A DNA stretch of 64,000 nucleotides, from assembly GCA_020809705.1 (NCBI GenBank), contig CP085833.1:2418001-2482000 (forward strand), written 5' to 3'. The notes under the pieces were generated by a model, which saw nothing but the letters and a program-made list of their open reading frames with translations, had not been told where the DNA came from and made no database searches. The position numbers and the translations under genes are program-made. Origin of the DNA: Calonectria ilicicola. Taxonomy: Eukaryota; Ascomycota; Sordariomycetes; Hypocreales; Nectriaceae. The first letter of the stretch is position 1. Each line of letters starts with the position of its first letter. Positions 11,965 to 25,299 of this stretch are shown piece after piece.

Positions 11965-12879
11965 TTTGGCGGCGTCTTTCGATCAACTTTGGCGGCGATG
12001 GATTCACATAAAAAAAAAGAAAAGCAAAGAAAAAAAGAGGAAGAAAAAAATGACAAGGCAGGAAAGCGGAGAGAAAACTGCAAATATCAAGCCACAACTG
12101 GCTTTGCATGGGAAATGCAGGATGAGCGAAGCGAGTAGTGAACATGCATGGCCGAACCGTCACCATGAGAGTCGCAATGCCAAGTACCGGTAGTGCAATA
12201 GGATTGGGGATAGCGGCAACCTCGCGTGGATGTGCAACCGATGCTGCAGTGTGAGTCCCCTAACGTGGCTTGATGCATGGTGGTTGGTGTGTTGGTCAGT
12301 CTTCGTGTAGCCCCTACCATGCAAGGGACTCGGTTATCGTGCAGGTGGGAATTCAACCTCATTGTCATCAAAATGCAATCACTACGTAACGATCCATCGT
12401 TATTTCGGGTGTCCATTGCAAGTATTTGAGAAACAGAGAAGCCCTGTGTGGTTGCATGTTTCATCATTTCGTCAACCCTTTGAACACCCAGCAATGTGAC
12501 AAGAGACAAAAGGCCCCAGGGATGCGCATATGCCTGTTGATGCAGGTTGGTCACCACGACAAGGGCTCATTACCGCCAGTGAAAACCCCTCGCACACTAG
12601 CCTCGGATCAAACGGCGCATTGGGATACAGGCGATGCAGGGATCACACCAGCGACACATTTGGGAGCCATTTACTCTTGTCAGGTAGAATGAAATCAGGC
12701 ATTCCTCTTCACCCAATTATTCTGCTGAGGTGGCTTAACCTTGCTAGTTGCTGTCTTGGAGAGTATCTGTCTTTTTTTTCTATTTTTTTCTTTCCCTATT
12801 TTTTTTTCTTGTGCCAGACCTCTTGTTTTTTGGATGCAACTACTATCGCCATCAGGCCACTTGCTACTTGTGCAAAGTC
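11965..12879. other. Divergent spacer between permease and GNAT genes
   Basis: It holds the two divergent promoters. On the plus strand a T-rich tract (about 12768-12813) lies just upstream of the GNAT start, and an A-rich tract (about 12008-12052) lies upstream of the permease start. No gene is seen. Confidence 0.55.
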
Positions 12880-13660
12880 ATGTCTGATATTGTGTTGCGT
12901 GATGCGCGATACTCAGAACTCCCTGAGATCGCCCATGTGATGGCCAAAGCGTTTTGGGAGGACAACTTGTTCAGCCATCTCATACACCCCCATCGAAACG
13001 AATATCCTGATGATGTAGATTTGTATTGGCTACGACGGGCGCGCGTCACCTTTTGGGATTACCGCTGGCGATGGCTCGTCGCAGTAGCTAAAGATGAAAA
13101 CGGCCGGGAGGTTATTGCTGGCATTGCACAATGGGCAAGATTGGGGGATGGGGGCAAGAAGTTGGAGTGCTGGTATTTTGATCCTCGTGAGTACACATTG
13201 ACGTTTCGTTTGTCTAAAGATCGTTCGCATAAGCTAAGCCATAGAACCAGGAAACCTGCTGATGCCAATGTCTTCCGCTGCTATGAAAATCCATGCTTGG
13301 GCATGGCCTAACCGTGCATGTGATCCCAAGGAGGAGGACATTGTGGAGCGTGCATATAATCACTTTGGTACGATATGGAGCGGCAAACGCGCCGATTCAT
13401 GGTATCTCGAAGCATTGGCAGTACGACCAGACTTCCAAGGGAGAAATATAGGCCGGAAGCTTGTGCAATGGGGCCTCGCGAAGGCGGAGGCCGAAGGAAT
13501 TTGCGCCTCGGTTGTCAGCGCCTTGGGCACAGATGAATTCTATCTCAAATGCGGATTTGAAGAGCAATATGGTAGCGGCAGGCAAGGTGATGGGAACCCC
13601 TTGGCAGATGTTGAGGGTGCCAACATGTATTGGAAATGGCCTAAAACTAACAAAGCTTGA
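12880..13660 (+). CDS. GNAT-family N-acetyltransferase
   Basis: Two exons (12880-13186 and 13245-13660), with a 58-bp intron, give 240 aa. The N-terminus (VLRDARYSELPEIAHVMAKAF) is the opening strand and helix of GNAT proteins. Motif A is in exon 2: LEALAVRPDFQGRNIGRKLV contains the acetyl-CoA pyrophosphate-binding Q/R-x-x-G-x-G/A pattern as QGRNIG. It resembles the fungal small-molecule GNATs annotated by similarity only; the acceptor amine is unknown. The ATG at 12880 was chosen because the upstream ATG frame runs through a poly-T tract and has no family similarity. It converges on the DUF4419 gene, 196 bp away. Confidence 0.87.
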
Positions 13661-13856
13661 ATGAGGTCAGCCTTTGATTGATACTGAAATCTATCAAGCA
13701 TTTGTCAAACGTAGAAAATCTACCTTGTGAGCCCTTGTGCGTCAGTAGCACCATTCAGCATTTGCCCTACAGCCTTAGCACACTATTTGATAGCATAATG
13801 AGAAAAAAACACAAATTTAACGTAAATTTATATTCTTGGTTGCGTTATACTCTCGA

Positions 13857-15125
13857 CTACCCATTTGTGAGAGGCTCAGCCGAGTCCTCAAGCATCCACC
13901 AACCGGACACAGGTTGGACCGTTGTGCTGTCCTCTGTCAGTGTCACACCAATGTGCCCCGCCATGACAGTTGTCTTGTATTTGGTCGACGTAGCATGATC
14001 ATCGATTGTTATGGGCACGGAAACCAACGTAGAAGGGACAGATCGTTGATGTATAACCGGATACCAGATCCCATCCAGCATCAGCCGAAGGCGATCGTTG
14101 AACGATAGACTTTTTGAATTGATTGCCTGGAGGATCAGTTCATAATAACTGAAACCGTGATTTCGAGTACCATTCTCATTCCAGAAACAGAAGGCTGTTA
14201 TCCAGCCAGAGAGGGTTGCGTGTGATCCTGAACCTGCCCTCCCAGCTTGATAGCAGGCACGCATCCAGAAATCCCTAGTCGCTTGTTTATCAGGATTATC
14301 AAAGCCGTAGACCATGTTTTTCAGAACTGGCAGCAGGAGGCGACTCCATTCCAAAGTCTCGGCCCCATATCGCTCCAATCTGGTAATTCTAGTACAGATG
14401 GACTCCCAATCCGATTTCTCGCCTAGCAAAGTAACAGAAGGAAAGCCGCAACCGGTTCTAAAATAATACTCAAAGTAGGGCTGGAGTGTAGCTAGCATAA
14501 CAAATGATGCCACAGAAACATCGTGGTGAGTTGTCGTTGTGAATTTGGGAATCATCCACTCTTTGAGTTCTGGGTCAACGACATTCTCTTGAACTTTGTT
14601 AGTCAAGCGCTGTGCTATCACACCTGGATCAACTTCAGATATAGAAGCTGGCCGCATGTCCATACCGACAGTTCTTTTGCCAGAAAAGTTGACAAAGAAC
14701 GGCCGCATTTTTTCGGCATGACCATTGACGTAAAGGCTGAATTGAGACAAAATGGCGAGCCACACATCGTCAGGGCGTAGAACGAGATGGAGATCCTGGT
14801 TGAAAGCGCGAATGATGCCCGTGACAAAGCCATTTGGGTAAGTAATTACAGCTTTATTCCCTAAGCCCTCTTCAAAAGATGACCGTAGTAGTCGACGATC
14901 TTCTTTGCTAATTTTTTTATTGGTGCGTGGAACTGGGCGACCGTCCGAGACATCAACTACCCATGCTTTGGAGACTGCGTCGAAAAGTTCGGGCCCATCA
15001 CGGACAGATCGATCCTGACTTTTACCGACCATGTCAGGGGAAGGTCGGATTGTCACTGGCATGGCGATTGACGGTTTGCAGATGCAAGATGTGGATACAA
15101 CACTTGGGCATAGAATCCAGGTCAC
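13857..15125 (-). CDS. DUF4419 family protein
   Basis: The single exon encodes 422 aa. It matches the fungal DUF4419 family as I know it: LRPDDVWLAILSQFSLYVN, then HAEKMRPFFVNFSGKRTV, then FTTTTHHDVSVASFVMLATLQPYF, with further blocks (LLGEKSDWESI, GWITAFCFW, DGIWYPVI). No signal peptide, membrane segment or catalytic motif is evident. The function of the family is not established; copies are often multiplied in fungal genomes. The first ATG (15125) gives a Cys-rich start that does not look conserved; the ATG at 15062 (MPVTIRPSPD) is an equally good start. Confidence 0.75.
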   Translation of the reverse strand: MTWILCPSVVSTSCICKPSIAMPVTIRPSPDMVGKSQDRSVRDGPELFDAVSKAWVVDVSDGRPVPRTNKKISKEDRRLLRSSFEEGLGNKAVITYPNGFVTGIIRAFNQDLHLVLRPDDVWLAILSQFSLYVNGHAEKMRPFFVNFSGKRTVGMDMRPASISEVDPGVIAQRLTNKVQENVVDPELKEWMIPKFTTTTHHDVSVASFVMLATLQPYFEYYFRTGCGFPSVTLLGEKSDWESICTRITRLERYGAETLEWSRLLLPVLKNMVYGFDNPDKQATRDFWMRACYQAGRAGSGSHATLSGWITAFCFWNENGTRNHGFSYYELILQAINSKSLSFNDRLRLMLDGIWYPVIHQRSVPSTLVSVPITIDDHATSTKYKTTVMAGHIGVTLTEDSTTVQPVSGWWMLEDSAEPLTNG

Positions 15126-16282
15126 AGGGGAACAAAGGGGAAAAATAAATACTCAGCCAAGTATAGGTCTTTACAGTATTATAGCTTGTATTCTCCTCAG
15201 CTAATCGTTCTTTCTAGCTTGGTTCGGTTCCGAAGGGGTGGGCAGAACTAAGAAGCGCTAATATCCAGCTGTCCAGTCACTTGACTCTAGTGGCGCCAGG
15301 CAGATCGAGAGGCACACTATGAAGTCACAAAAGGTAAGAATGTGGCTTCCGAATAACATTTATTAGAAGCAAAATCTAGGGTGCATGGCGTATATATCAA
15401 GGTTTGATATTTGGCTGCTTCGCGGGGTAGACAAAAAAGGGTCGACGATAAGCACTGTACTTTTGTGGTACGTGATTCATGACCTGCCCTTCACACTGGA
15501 ATGCGATTTTGGGTGTCAGCTATAGAGTCTTGGCAGTTCGATTCAAGCTTTCCGATTTATTCCAACATATCGCAGTATTAGAAATATAACTTACTTTATG
15601 CTGTTGGGAAGAATTCCATCGTAGATTTGTCGGGATGATCACGACCTAACCATGTTGAACGAACCCTTCACGTTCTCATTGGACTGGCTGTCGGATGCCG
15701 AAAATCGTCGTTCTCCACTCAACTTCGACCATAAGCTTCCATAGAAGTCACTCCAGGAGGTTAGCTATGTGGTCCTAATAGCTGCCGTTACCATTGTGAA
15801 TTGAAAGAAGGTTGTTCGAATATGAAGCAGCGAATGAGATTAGTTCCTAGGCGCCATGCCACCTTGACCTGCAGCTTTACAACCGATTACAATAGCTGCA
15901 CAAATTGGCATCCCAAAAGGACTGTCTTTGTTCAGTGTAACCAAGAGGAGCCCATCACATCGCGACCTAAATTTAACCAACGGAAGTTTTGTTGGTTCAA
16001 TCAAACGATGAACGCCACCAGGTGTTGAATTAACCCTCGTCACATATCCACCCAATCGCGCCCCTTGGACTGATCCTTCGCTTCATTTAACCCATGCACA
16101 CCCCTGCATCACACCGTACTTGCCTTACTGGAAGGGGACTAAAGCTCCGCCTGGAGTGCGTGGCATGCGCCGTTCATTAAAAACATCTTTGAACTTCAAC
16201 CGCGTTTTTGCCAGTTTCCAATCCTCAGCTATTGTTACTGGAAACATTACAAACAAGGAAACGCGAGATTTGCACAACCAAA
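15126..16282. other. Divergent spacer between DUF4419 and secreted-protein genes
   Basis: No gene is seen. Open frames are below 80 codons and lack family features. The region must hold the promoters of both neighbours. Confidence 0.5.
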
Positions 16283-17100
16283 ATGGTTCGCTCCACCCTC
16301 ATGCTCGCTCTCTGTAGCAGGGCTGCCGCCGCCATTGCAGAAACCACAATAAACATGCACTTTTTGGGATTCACGTACGATGGGATCCAGGGGTCAATAG
16401 TCGACGCCAATTCAGAAACTACTACGGTCTCTCTCAACTGCCCTTCAGGTATCCCGGAAGACGATGAATGCCAGTACTTGGATAAATATACGTTGATGTA
16501 CGGTCCTTCGACTGCTGAATATACTGTTACGTCTACAATCAACGCAGATGTTACCATGTTAGTACTGCCACAAACTTCCCACGATATAAAACTGACAAAA
16601 TTCACTCGTGCTTTAGGACAAATATTGGCAATTGCAAATTGCAAATTTCAGAGGATCTGGCGACCTGCACCGGGACCGGTGTGGTGGTCGAGTCAGGTAG
16701 CACGAACAGAATGACCCAGGAAATTGTGACGAGCAGTTTCACGGCGCACCCGCTATCTGTAACGATTACTGCGGGCATTGAAAAGCTTGACCAAAATGGA
16801 GATGCTGCCATTCCAGGCACATCTGCGACAGTGCACACTTCTATCCCAACTTCGTCGCCTACATCTTTCCCTGCTTCCGACTGCAACACCTTTCCTGCGT
16901 CATTCGTCTCAGCCGCCGAGGATTTTCTCAATGTTGTTAAATACACACTTTCACATAATATTATATTAGCCAGCGTGGCGGTTTTTATTGGAGTTGTAGG
17001 TCTGCTTCTGTGGAGAGCAAGAGCTCAGAGACAGGTAGATTTACCGGCATTGGAAGCCGTGCCCCGTCAGAACATGGAGGAGAAAAGATGGGGCTCCTGA
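16283..17100 (+). CDS. Secreted cell-surface protein with C-terminal membrane anchor
   Basis: Two exons (16283-16557 and 16617-17100), with a 59-bp intron, give 252 aa. Residues 1-19 look like a signal peptide (MVRSTLMLALCSRAAAAIA). The ectodomain of about 180 residues has paired cysteines (for example NCPSGIPEDDEC, and GNC...ATC after the splice), a layout seen in a common fungal family of small extracellular proteins. A Ser/Thr/Pro-rich linker follows. A single hydrophobic stretch (about NIILASVAVFIGVVGLLLW) and a basic stop-transfer sequence (RARAQR) then leave a cytoplasmic tail of about 25 residues. Most relatives I know of end in a GPI signal, whereas this one looks like a type I membrane protein. 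I do not recognise a specific function. Confidence 0.72.
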
Positions 17101-20100
17101 AATTCTAGGCCTTGAACGAATTTGTTGAGATAGTGTCACCTATGCTAGGCGAATAGAGGTTGCCGTCTTTGTTTAGCTGAGGTCTTCCAAAAAAAAAAAA
17201 AAACCAACTTGTAATATACTATTACTATCTTCGCCATGCTTAAATCTGTCTACTTGCCGCAATTTCAATACTTAGTCATTGTATCGCTTTCGAGTGTCAA
17301 GGACTCTTGTGAGATCAGACCCAGTGAGGTAGGTAAACAAGTGAGGAAACGCCGACATCCCAACACTTCTTTTCCCTCTTCACCTCTACATAATTTACAG
17401 CTTGTTCGATCCAGTACGTTTTATTTTAGGTAATAGGCGACGATAAGAATTGTTCAGAAAAGCAAGAGCTCAAATTGATAATTTTCTTTCGACTCTGTCC
17501 GCCTAGACCATAATACCGCTAAAGGAGGTGGCTTAAGTAAAGCAAGCTCATCGATCATTAAACTTCCCATTGATCGGACTAACTTCCCGTGACTTTCCTA
17601 GAGATTTATTCCCTATGTGTATGAAATCAAGAGCCAAAGAGTCAAAAATCCAATTTTTCAACATGATTCAAAATCTATTAATATAAAAGTGCGGCCCTAG
17701 AATAATTAGTATTCAGAAAAGCAAACATGATTTGCTTCTTCTTACTCCGAGAAAATCGCAAGGCCAATGCGTTCAACTGCCCAGTGGTATCGACCCCTGG
17801 TACATGTCTGACGCGCTTACTTGTTTATCTATTTTGGTGGATAGATCGTCCTGCTCACTACTCTAGCAGCAGCCGCTTGAATGAGCCCTAGTCAAATAGA
17901 GAAGAGAGAGGAGCGAAAAGAGATGGGCAACAGATCGTCAAATTCTACCTATATCTCGGCTGTTCAGACTCCACAAACTACATTGTAATGACTTGCTTCT
18001 AAATATCTTCATACATGGGGATAAATTTCGTGACATTTCACCATATTCTTCCAGGAGTGTGCCTCCAAGTGACGGTAACAATCGATAATACTTGGCTTGT
18101 TTAAGTGCCTGCTTAATCCTATAGCACAGGTCCCTTTACTTGGTACCTAACATGAAAGTAAGCAATGTCTTATCAGTGCTAAGAATTGATACCAAGCCTG
18201 ACGGAACGGCGCTGCTGTACCCCTTGCATTTTGCCCTGACCACGACACACCCCTCGGTGTCATCGGAAGGAAACGAGTCTAGTCACCGAGACTAATAATA
18301 TCCTAATTTTCTTGGACGTAAAAAAGCAACATTTCAGCCCTGGAATTTGGTTTTGTTCGCCATCCTAGTCAGATATAGGGTTGCAAGCCATAAGCTGGTC
18401 TACAGATACGAGGCATCGATAGACCCCATCTTGGTCGCTTAAGTCCGGAGAACCTCCCCAGTTGGTCTTCTTGTGCAACGAGATGAGCCCCTAAATGAGA
18501 TATTGACAGGCCAGCCTTACCGGCAGCCGCCACCATCGTTAAAGTTGCATTACCCACATTGCTATCTATATCGAAAATCCAGTGACGATCAATGCAGCTA
18601 ACAGCAGCCACCAGGCTCGAGTCACCGTTTTTGCGTCCCCACGGAGCCCACCACGCAAAGCTTGGCCTCTGGGCCGATCATGTTTCCAAAAATATTCCAT
18701 TTCAATTCCTCCCTAGAGACAACAACTCTCCCTACCGTTGAGGTGCCATCGCCGGCTCTCAAAAAGCAAGGATCGCCCCCCCAGAAACCTAGAACTGATC
18801 AGGAACCCGATAACGTAGGAGGGGCGACATGGGCGCTGCGCACTCACGTCATGCGGCGTCTCGCGTGCCTCTGGGCTAGAGTGCGGGAGGGTGGCGTGCA
18901 GGATACATGCCCGCGGCTGGCCTGCTCGATGATGTAGTGATCATCATGACAAGCACCAAGTTTGGAAGCCCCCGGTGAGGCTGGCCTTGCGACCCTTGGG
19001 GATTCTGGAAGACCCTGAAAAGACCCCTAAATGATACATCAAGCACAGCCTCAACACCATGGCGATCTACTGTTGATACGAGGCGCCGTACATTATCATG
19101 GTTGCTCGTGGAGGGTTAGGGCTGTCATGAAAGTGGCGTTGTGCATGGAATGGCAGTGATCTGGTCAGCATCGGAAAAATGAGTGGTCGGCTACATCGAG
19201 ACAAGGCGCAAATATTCAATAGCCATCCCAGAACTTGCAGGAATTTATGTGGGAACGAACTATTCGCTAGGAGCTGGCTGTGGCAAAAGCATGGTTTGGT
19301 TGTCATGTCGCCATCTGCAACTTGGGAGTGAAGCGGGGTTTGGTATGGCACGGCAAGATGAGGAGAACCAATTGCGCGGTCCATTGAACGACAAGGCGCA
19401 GTGATATGTGATCAAGTTCCCAGACAAAAACGAGATCCCCCAGAAAGCAGAGCTTAGGGTGATAGATGGATCCCTCGGAAACAACCTAATTTCTCCTTAT
19501 GAGACAAAGACAAGACTAGCTGGCCCATCCCATGAAGGAGACGAAAAATTGAGGCTAAGACAGGGCGCACTTTGACAGCCCTCCAACACACGTCGCCACC
19601 TAAAGAGCCGTGGTCGTATTTTCGTCCGTCCTCGAGTGCATTGCCGAGAGGCAGGGCTACACTCCAAGACAGTCCTATGGTGGCAGGCTAGCCCCCCAGC
19701 AGGGTTACACCGAGTGCAACAATCGACACAATCCGCAACATGATGGGCACTCGCTCATTCACGAGACGCTGCGAAATGCGACGTCTGCCAACTGCCGTGT
19801 TCCTGGCAGCCCAACATGATTGCGAAGGCAGGTGAATGAAGAGTGATCAGCTCAGGTCCCAGGATAGCGACATGCACATCAGCTCAAGAACGTTCGTATT
19901 TTTCAAGTCGAAGGCAATGATGTTCACTACAATAGGAATGGCAATGGCCTCAGTTGGCGTTGCTCACGCCCATGCTGACAGCTGAGGATGCAGGCATTCG
20001 CATTCAGCTGTTAGCAACGAGTTAGTCTTTGGTACAGACGGTGGACGGTGGTTCCATACGCATGGCCCCTCCATTTTCCATCCCGGCCTTGGCAAGAACG

Positions 20101-23100
20101 AATACATCACAATCACGTCGTAGACAATGACGTGAATGCCTTCTTTCGAGATTCCGCCGACGAGTCGGAAGTATCACGAGTGATCGGCAAACGGGATGAC
20201 GAGCTTTTGTTTCAGGACGGCGCCACTATCGGGGGCTTCAAACGTCAAGTAGACGTTAAAACTGAGAACCATTTCCGTTTCAAGGTGTCGGGGTGCGGCA
20301 GGCCTGTGCCACGTCAACGGCCCGCCATTGTCCAAAAAAAAAAAAGTCCGCTAAAAAAAAAAAATTTAAAAAGTGTTGGTTCTCACGGGCTGCAGACGTC
20401 AAGTGGGGCGAGCCAGCCCTTGTGAGGTGGGTTCCCCGGTGGTTTCAGCCTCGTGGATAAATTGACGTGGAAGGATGACGGGACAATGTCATTGACGTCA
20501 TAGACTTTTTTCTCCTTCCCCCCCCTTCCCTTCCCCCTTTCCAGCTCCTGCCCTGTGACGGCATCCGTCCACGACTGTCCCATTCTGGTGGGCTCCTGCT
20601 GCGCTCCTGCTGCATGCATGGCGCCGCCATCCGTGTAGCTCGTCTTACAACCCATGAACAGAAGAAGAGAATGCTATCAGCGGCTTGCAGCAACCGCCCA
20701 CCCGTCCATCCACTGACCGCAACCTCAAGTCAGGGTATCGCCCCTCCTTTGGACATCCCATATCCTAGGCACTGCTGCAGGTCATCACGAGGGTCGAGGT
20801 TGAGACCAGCACGAAATACTGGCAAGCCTTTTGATCGGCGCTTCAACTTGTTGTGTCGAGCATGCGACTTGTTCGCCCTGCCAATGCAAAGACACGCGTA
20901 TGTGATGGCAGTGACTTGGAGGACCAGCCCGCCAACCACGGCCGCCCAATTTGACGGTAAATAACGGGCCAAATCAGCTGTCAAAAACCCCGAACATACT
21001 TGAGGCTGGGGATTGGCTTGGTCTAAATTCAGCATGATCGTCATATGCATGGGATGGTATTCGTTCTTTGACACAGACAAGGTCAATTTGCTTGTCGAAC
21101 ACGGTGGGGATTATCAACGGGCATGCCGAAACAACCCTCTACCTCTACCTCTTACCTCTGCCTCCTTTTTTCCTTTTCTCCTTTGGTGCTTTCTCCTGGG
21201 TTTGTTTCTTGTGGAGTCCTTTTTTGCACCCACGAACTCAGCATCTCGAAAATGACGTAATTGCCGCCATGTCAACAATACCATTAAGGTGACAGGGGTT
21301 ATGCGGCAGACTATGGAGGGGCATCGTCCCAAGCCCGCCCATGGGGACCCCTGGCTTTCTACTCTATAGCCCCTCAATCAGTCTGCATCCGATAAATATC
21401 GGGATTTCTAATATCGCAATTGCACATTTCGCCCATTGAGGGTTGCCGAGGGCTCATGCACAAGCCTCCAAGCGGCGCTTCCTCTCCACTGTTCCCCTTC
21501 TGGGCACTTAAAGAAGACATCTTGGCCCCACTGCGGCGTCAAGTAGCCATTCTTCTGATTTTTTATGACCCAGGACCTGGCTGGGGTCGATGCGACGGCT
21601 CTGGGGTGGTGATATAACGGGACAGCGCAAGGTTGGTCCTGGGTCGCCTCGACTCGGACACGGCTTTCCACCATCCTCATCGCCCGGAGCCGATACGGTC
21701 AATTTTGCCTTTGTGAAACCCAGGCATAGGTGGGAAAATATACACTATGCCCATGTTTTTGGGGGAGGGGGGGTGGTGCTTGGTTTATGCTTCGGTAATA
21801 AATGATTTCGTTGTAGAAATTGATGGCTTGCCACGGAGCTGATAAAGACGTGATGGCATATCTTGTAGATAACCCCATATTCTCGGGCACCATCCCGCTC
21901 TTGTTGCCGCGGGGGTCCCATCACTTTACAGTGCCAGACATGAATTTCTCGCAATATTCACCCATATCAGAGATCAAAGCCAACAACCTCCCGAGGCGAG
22001 CTGGGGGTCAAGCGGTCGGTCATCCGGTTGACCTACAGGTCCCAAGCTAAGCCGGCCCTGTTCCCGAATAGGGACTGATCGTCCGGGAAGGGCTGCCGCC
22101 GGGGGTCATGGGCACACTCACAGGTGTTGAAAATTTTAGCCACCGGGTGGCCAAAATGCAGAAACGCCAGCAACCTCGTGAGGCATGAAGCAAAGATGAT
22201 AATACTATGAAGTCGGGGATACACCGTACGTAGAAAACAAGCCACCTAAAACATAAACGAGCCACACAATGTCCACTTGATTGGCTTCTCCGCGGTCAAG
22301 ATTTGCATGATAAAAATAAGTGAAGAGTGTCGATCAGGAAAAGATCATCGGTCGCTGCATTGATTAACTGATGGAAAGTAAATACCATGTTCCCCGTGCG
22401 GGTTCAGGTCGATCTTAGATGTGGCTCAGTCGGTTAAAATCTCTCAAAATTAATTGTGCGATAGTCAGTTGAAGCTTTGTGCATCAAATGCCATCCGCGC
22501 AACAGATGCGACAAAATCACAGCGGTCGGCCCGGGATGAGACAAGAGGAGAGTGGCAGTCTAAAGCCGGGTGCAGGCTAGTTACCAAATAACGGGAATGA
22601 GGACACGCCCGTCCGCATGCGAAGAAGCACATGGCCACTCTCAGTCTGGTGTGAGTGGTGAAGATCACAAACAGTGAACGGTAGCAGGGAGTAGTGCCAT
22701 GTACCATCCCGGGACTAGATGGTGGATGAATGATGTGGCGTCCAGTAGCCGTGGGTCGTTTTGGGGGGAGGGGGGTCTCAGTGGGCGCTTGCTGTGGTTC
22801 TCAGTCTTACAGGACATTCTGTGCTTGTCTTCAAGAACCAGGGTCAGGCTACATGAGGTAAAGCGGTGCGGGAAATGGTCCGATTGTGACGGCTTCGACT
22901 TTGTGAGAACAGCAGCCGCGATGGGTACAGTAACCCCAAAAAGTTCATTGCATCATAGTATTCCGTGGAAGTCGTGGAATCGAATGGATGCAGATGGTAA
23001 ATTTGCACAGCCACGTTGGATTGCATCGGGCCTTAAAATACCATCGCTATCCTCCAAGGGCTAGCGGGTTGGTCTTCGGCCGAACAGGTCACTATGTCTA

Positions 23101-25299
23101 TCAGAGTATCCATGGCGGTGCTAATTAGACGACCTAATCAATGGGGCCGCCGCTGAGAGCTGGATTAGACAGGGTCATCCACGGCTAAAGTCTTGTCATG
23201 AGATGATGGCAAACGGAATCCCCTCGTAAGTGGCTGGTCCGAAAAAGGAAGGCTTGGAGGGAAAGGTCCTTGTCACTCCGTGGGTGCAGATAGAATGGGC
23301 AGTCATAAGTCACCCATCGTCAGCGTCCTTCTCCTCCTCTTCCCAGGTGATGTGTAGCCGAGCCTGAAGCGCAAATCTTGGGCTTTGCCCTGGCTGCTCG
23401 GTCTGACTGGGCTGATATTGGGCAAGTGCTTGGGTATGAAAGAGGCTGTTAGGCTGCCTCTAGTCGACCCAGCGTGACGGTTGAGCTGCGGCGTTGGCGG
23501 GAAGCCGAAGACAGGTGCGCGCCGTTAGAGCCGTCCCATTCTTTCGGGAGTAACGAGTTGGCTAGCACAGCATAATCCACACTTTTTCGTCTCATCAAAC
23601 CCAGGGCTCTGGGAGGTCAGCGCGCAGAGGATTCCCGGGGCAGCATGTTGAGGTGCACGGTAGGTCTTCGCATGAGAGAAGTCGTCCGACGGGCGCCCGA
23701 TGACGGCAGAATCGAAGTTAGACCACAGAGGCTGGAGAGCCGATTGCGCGGGAAAGATCCGATCCAGCTAGTAAATCGCAGTGGGTTCGCCTCCACCTCC
23801 CACAATTTGGATGGACAGATGGCGTTCCTGCGTAAGGGTCACCGCTGTAGGATAGGTCAGTATAAGGGAGCTAGGGGTGTCCTGGCCTGTCCGCTGAGAA
23901 ATAGGTTTTTTTTTTTTTCTGCTCGGCTGGGGAAGCCACAGCACGCACAGGTGGTAGGTGTGGAAAAACGGGTTAGAGGGCCGGGCTGCTGCGAGTCTGT
24001 GGCTCAGCAGAGGGGACTTCACTTGGTCTCAGCACCGTGACCGCTGTAATTCGCCTGACAGGCCCTGTAAGTCCGCAAATAATCCCACATACATGTACAT
24101 GCCCAGATAGCACATACCTTGGTACTGTAGTGCAGGTGTGCTGTACGGGGCCCCGGTTACATGGAGTCAGTTGGGGCATGTCCTGCCCAAGGTGCGCTGG
24201 CATCCTACGGTATGACATGCTTCGGTGGAGGTGAGGTTGTTAAGCCCTAACTAATAGACAAACGAGGAGTAGGCCAGGCGCGGATACGGAGGGTTCCATT
24301 CGTGCTCCAATGCTGCCTGAGGTGCTGTAGTTGCTCTGGAGCTGGGGACCGGGCCCAAGTTCCCCGGTATTGACCATCCCCGGGCATGCAGCGTTGCCGC
24401 CGCGACTTGGGGGCAGATGCAACTGAGGATATGCCAAGACGCAGAGGGGGGGTGTCTCTGTAGCAGCTGGAGGTCAGAGACCAGGGTCCTTTTGTTCCGC
24501 ACTAACAATTTTAAGAGGACGAAGTCTTCTCTCTTTCGCCGCGCTCTCTCACCTCTCAATGGCAGGGGCTCTAGAGATGTCCACCGAGTGGCCCAGGGTC
24601 CCCTGCGAGGCGATCCGTAGCTGTCACCTCCATTTCCGTTTCCGCCTAGGCTCCAGCCAGTTAATGGAGCATCTGGGTATTTCTCATGGTGTATTAGCGA
24701 ACAGTCCACCCCAAGAGTTGCTCTCCAGGCTGGTCCAACCTGGTGTCGTCAACGTCCCAAGCTAGGCAAATAGCAGTACAAGCTCACTTCCCAACGGCCA
24801 CTTTACCCTCCTCAGTGCCCTATACTCCCCGCGCGATATTACCAACAGCCTAGCTCTCTCAGAGCCATACCATCCCGAGCCACTTCGTCCATTATTACTC
24901 CAAGCACGATGACATACCTAAACTCTCGCTACCCACGACGCGCCGAATGAGCCATCACACTCGTTCATACCGACACCCCCTCTGAGACGTCCCGTCCTCA
25001 ACCCGTGTCGCCAGCCAACTGAGGGCTACCTCACCTTATCAACGGCACCTACCAACTACTACTACTGCTGCACAACACACACCACCGTCCCCATCGGACG
25101 GACCCATGGTTTGGGGCCCTTACACTCAAACCGTCGCAAGCTAGCCTCGGCCCAAGTTGAACGCCCAGAGCCCTGAGTGACGATCCGATTTATTTTCCCG
25201 TGAAAAAAAAAAAAAAGGTCATAAAGGGTCTAACTGGAGCTGCTGCGGTGGTGTAGAGTCAATCCCACATCTACAACAACCATACGGACGATCCCGCAT
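17101..25299. other. Gene-poor region of about 8.2 kb
   Basis: No protein gene, tRNA or intact mobile element can be supported. The longest open frames (for example 20048-20425, 22699-23064 and 23645-24040) have no domain features, no intron-compatible extension and unlike codon use. A/T homopolymers occur near 17190, 20335, 23910 and 25205. Composition is not strongly AT-skewed by eye, which argues against a large RIP-degraded transposon. It ends in the leader of the CP2-type transcription factor gene, so part may be its upstream control region; an unrecognised long non-coding RNA is possible. Confidence 0.6.

Noticed and set aside
12087..12557. 156-codon minus-strand frame between permease and GNAT genes
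   Set aside because: No signal peptide, domain or plausible partner exons; Cys/His/Thr-rich chance frame.
15525..15560. GTTCGATTC resembling a tRNA T-loop
   Set aside because: The flanking bases cannot form a T stem and no acceptor or anticodon arm surrounds it.
17101..25299. Possible RIP-degraded transposon filling the gene-poor region
   Set aside because: By eye the DNA is not strongly AT/TA-skewed, and no terminal repeats or transposase remnants were seen; a dinucleotide RIP index would settle it.
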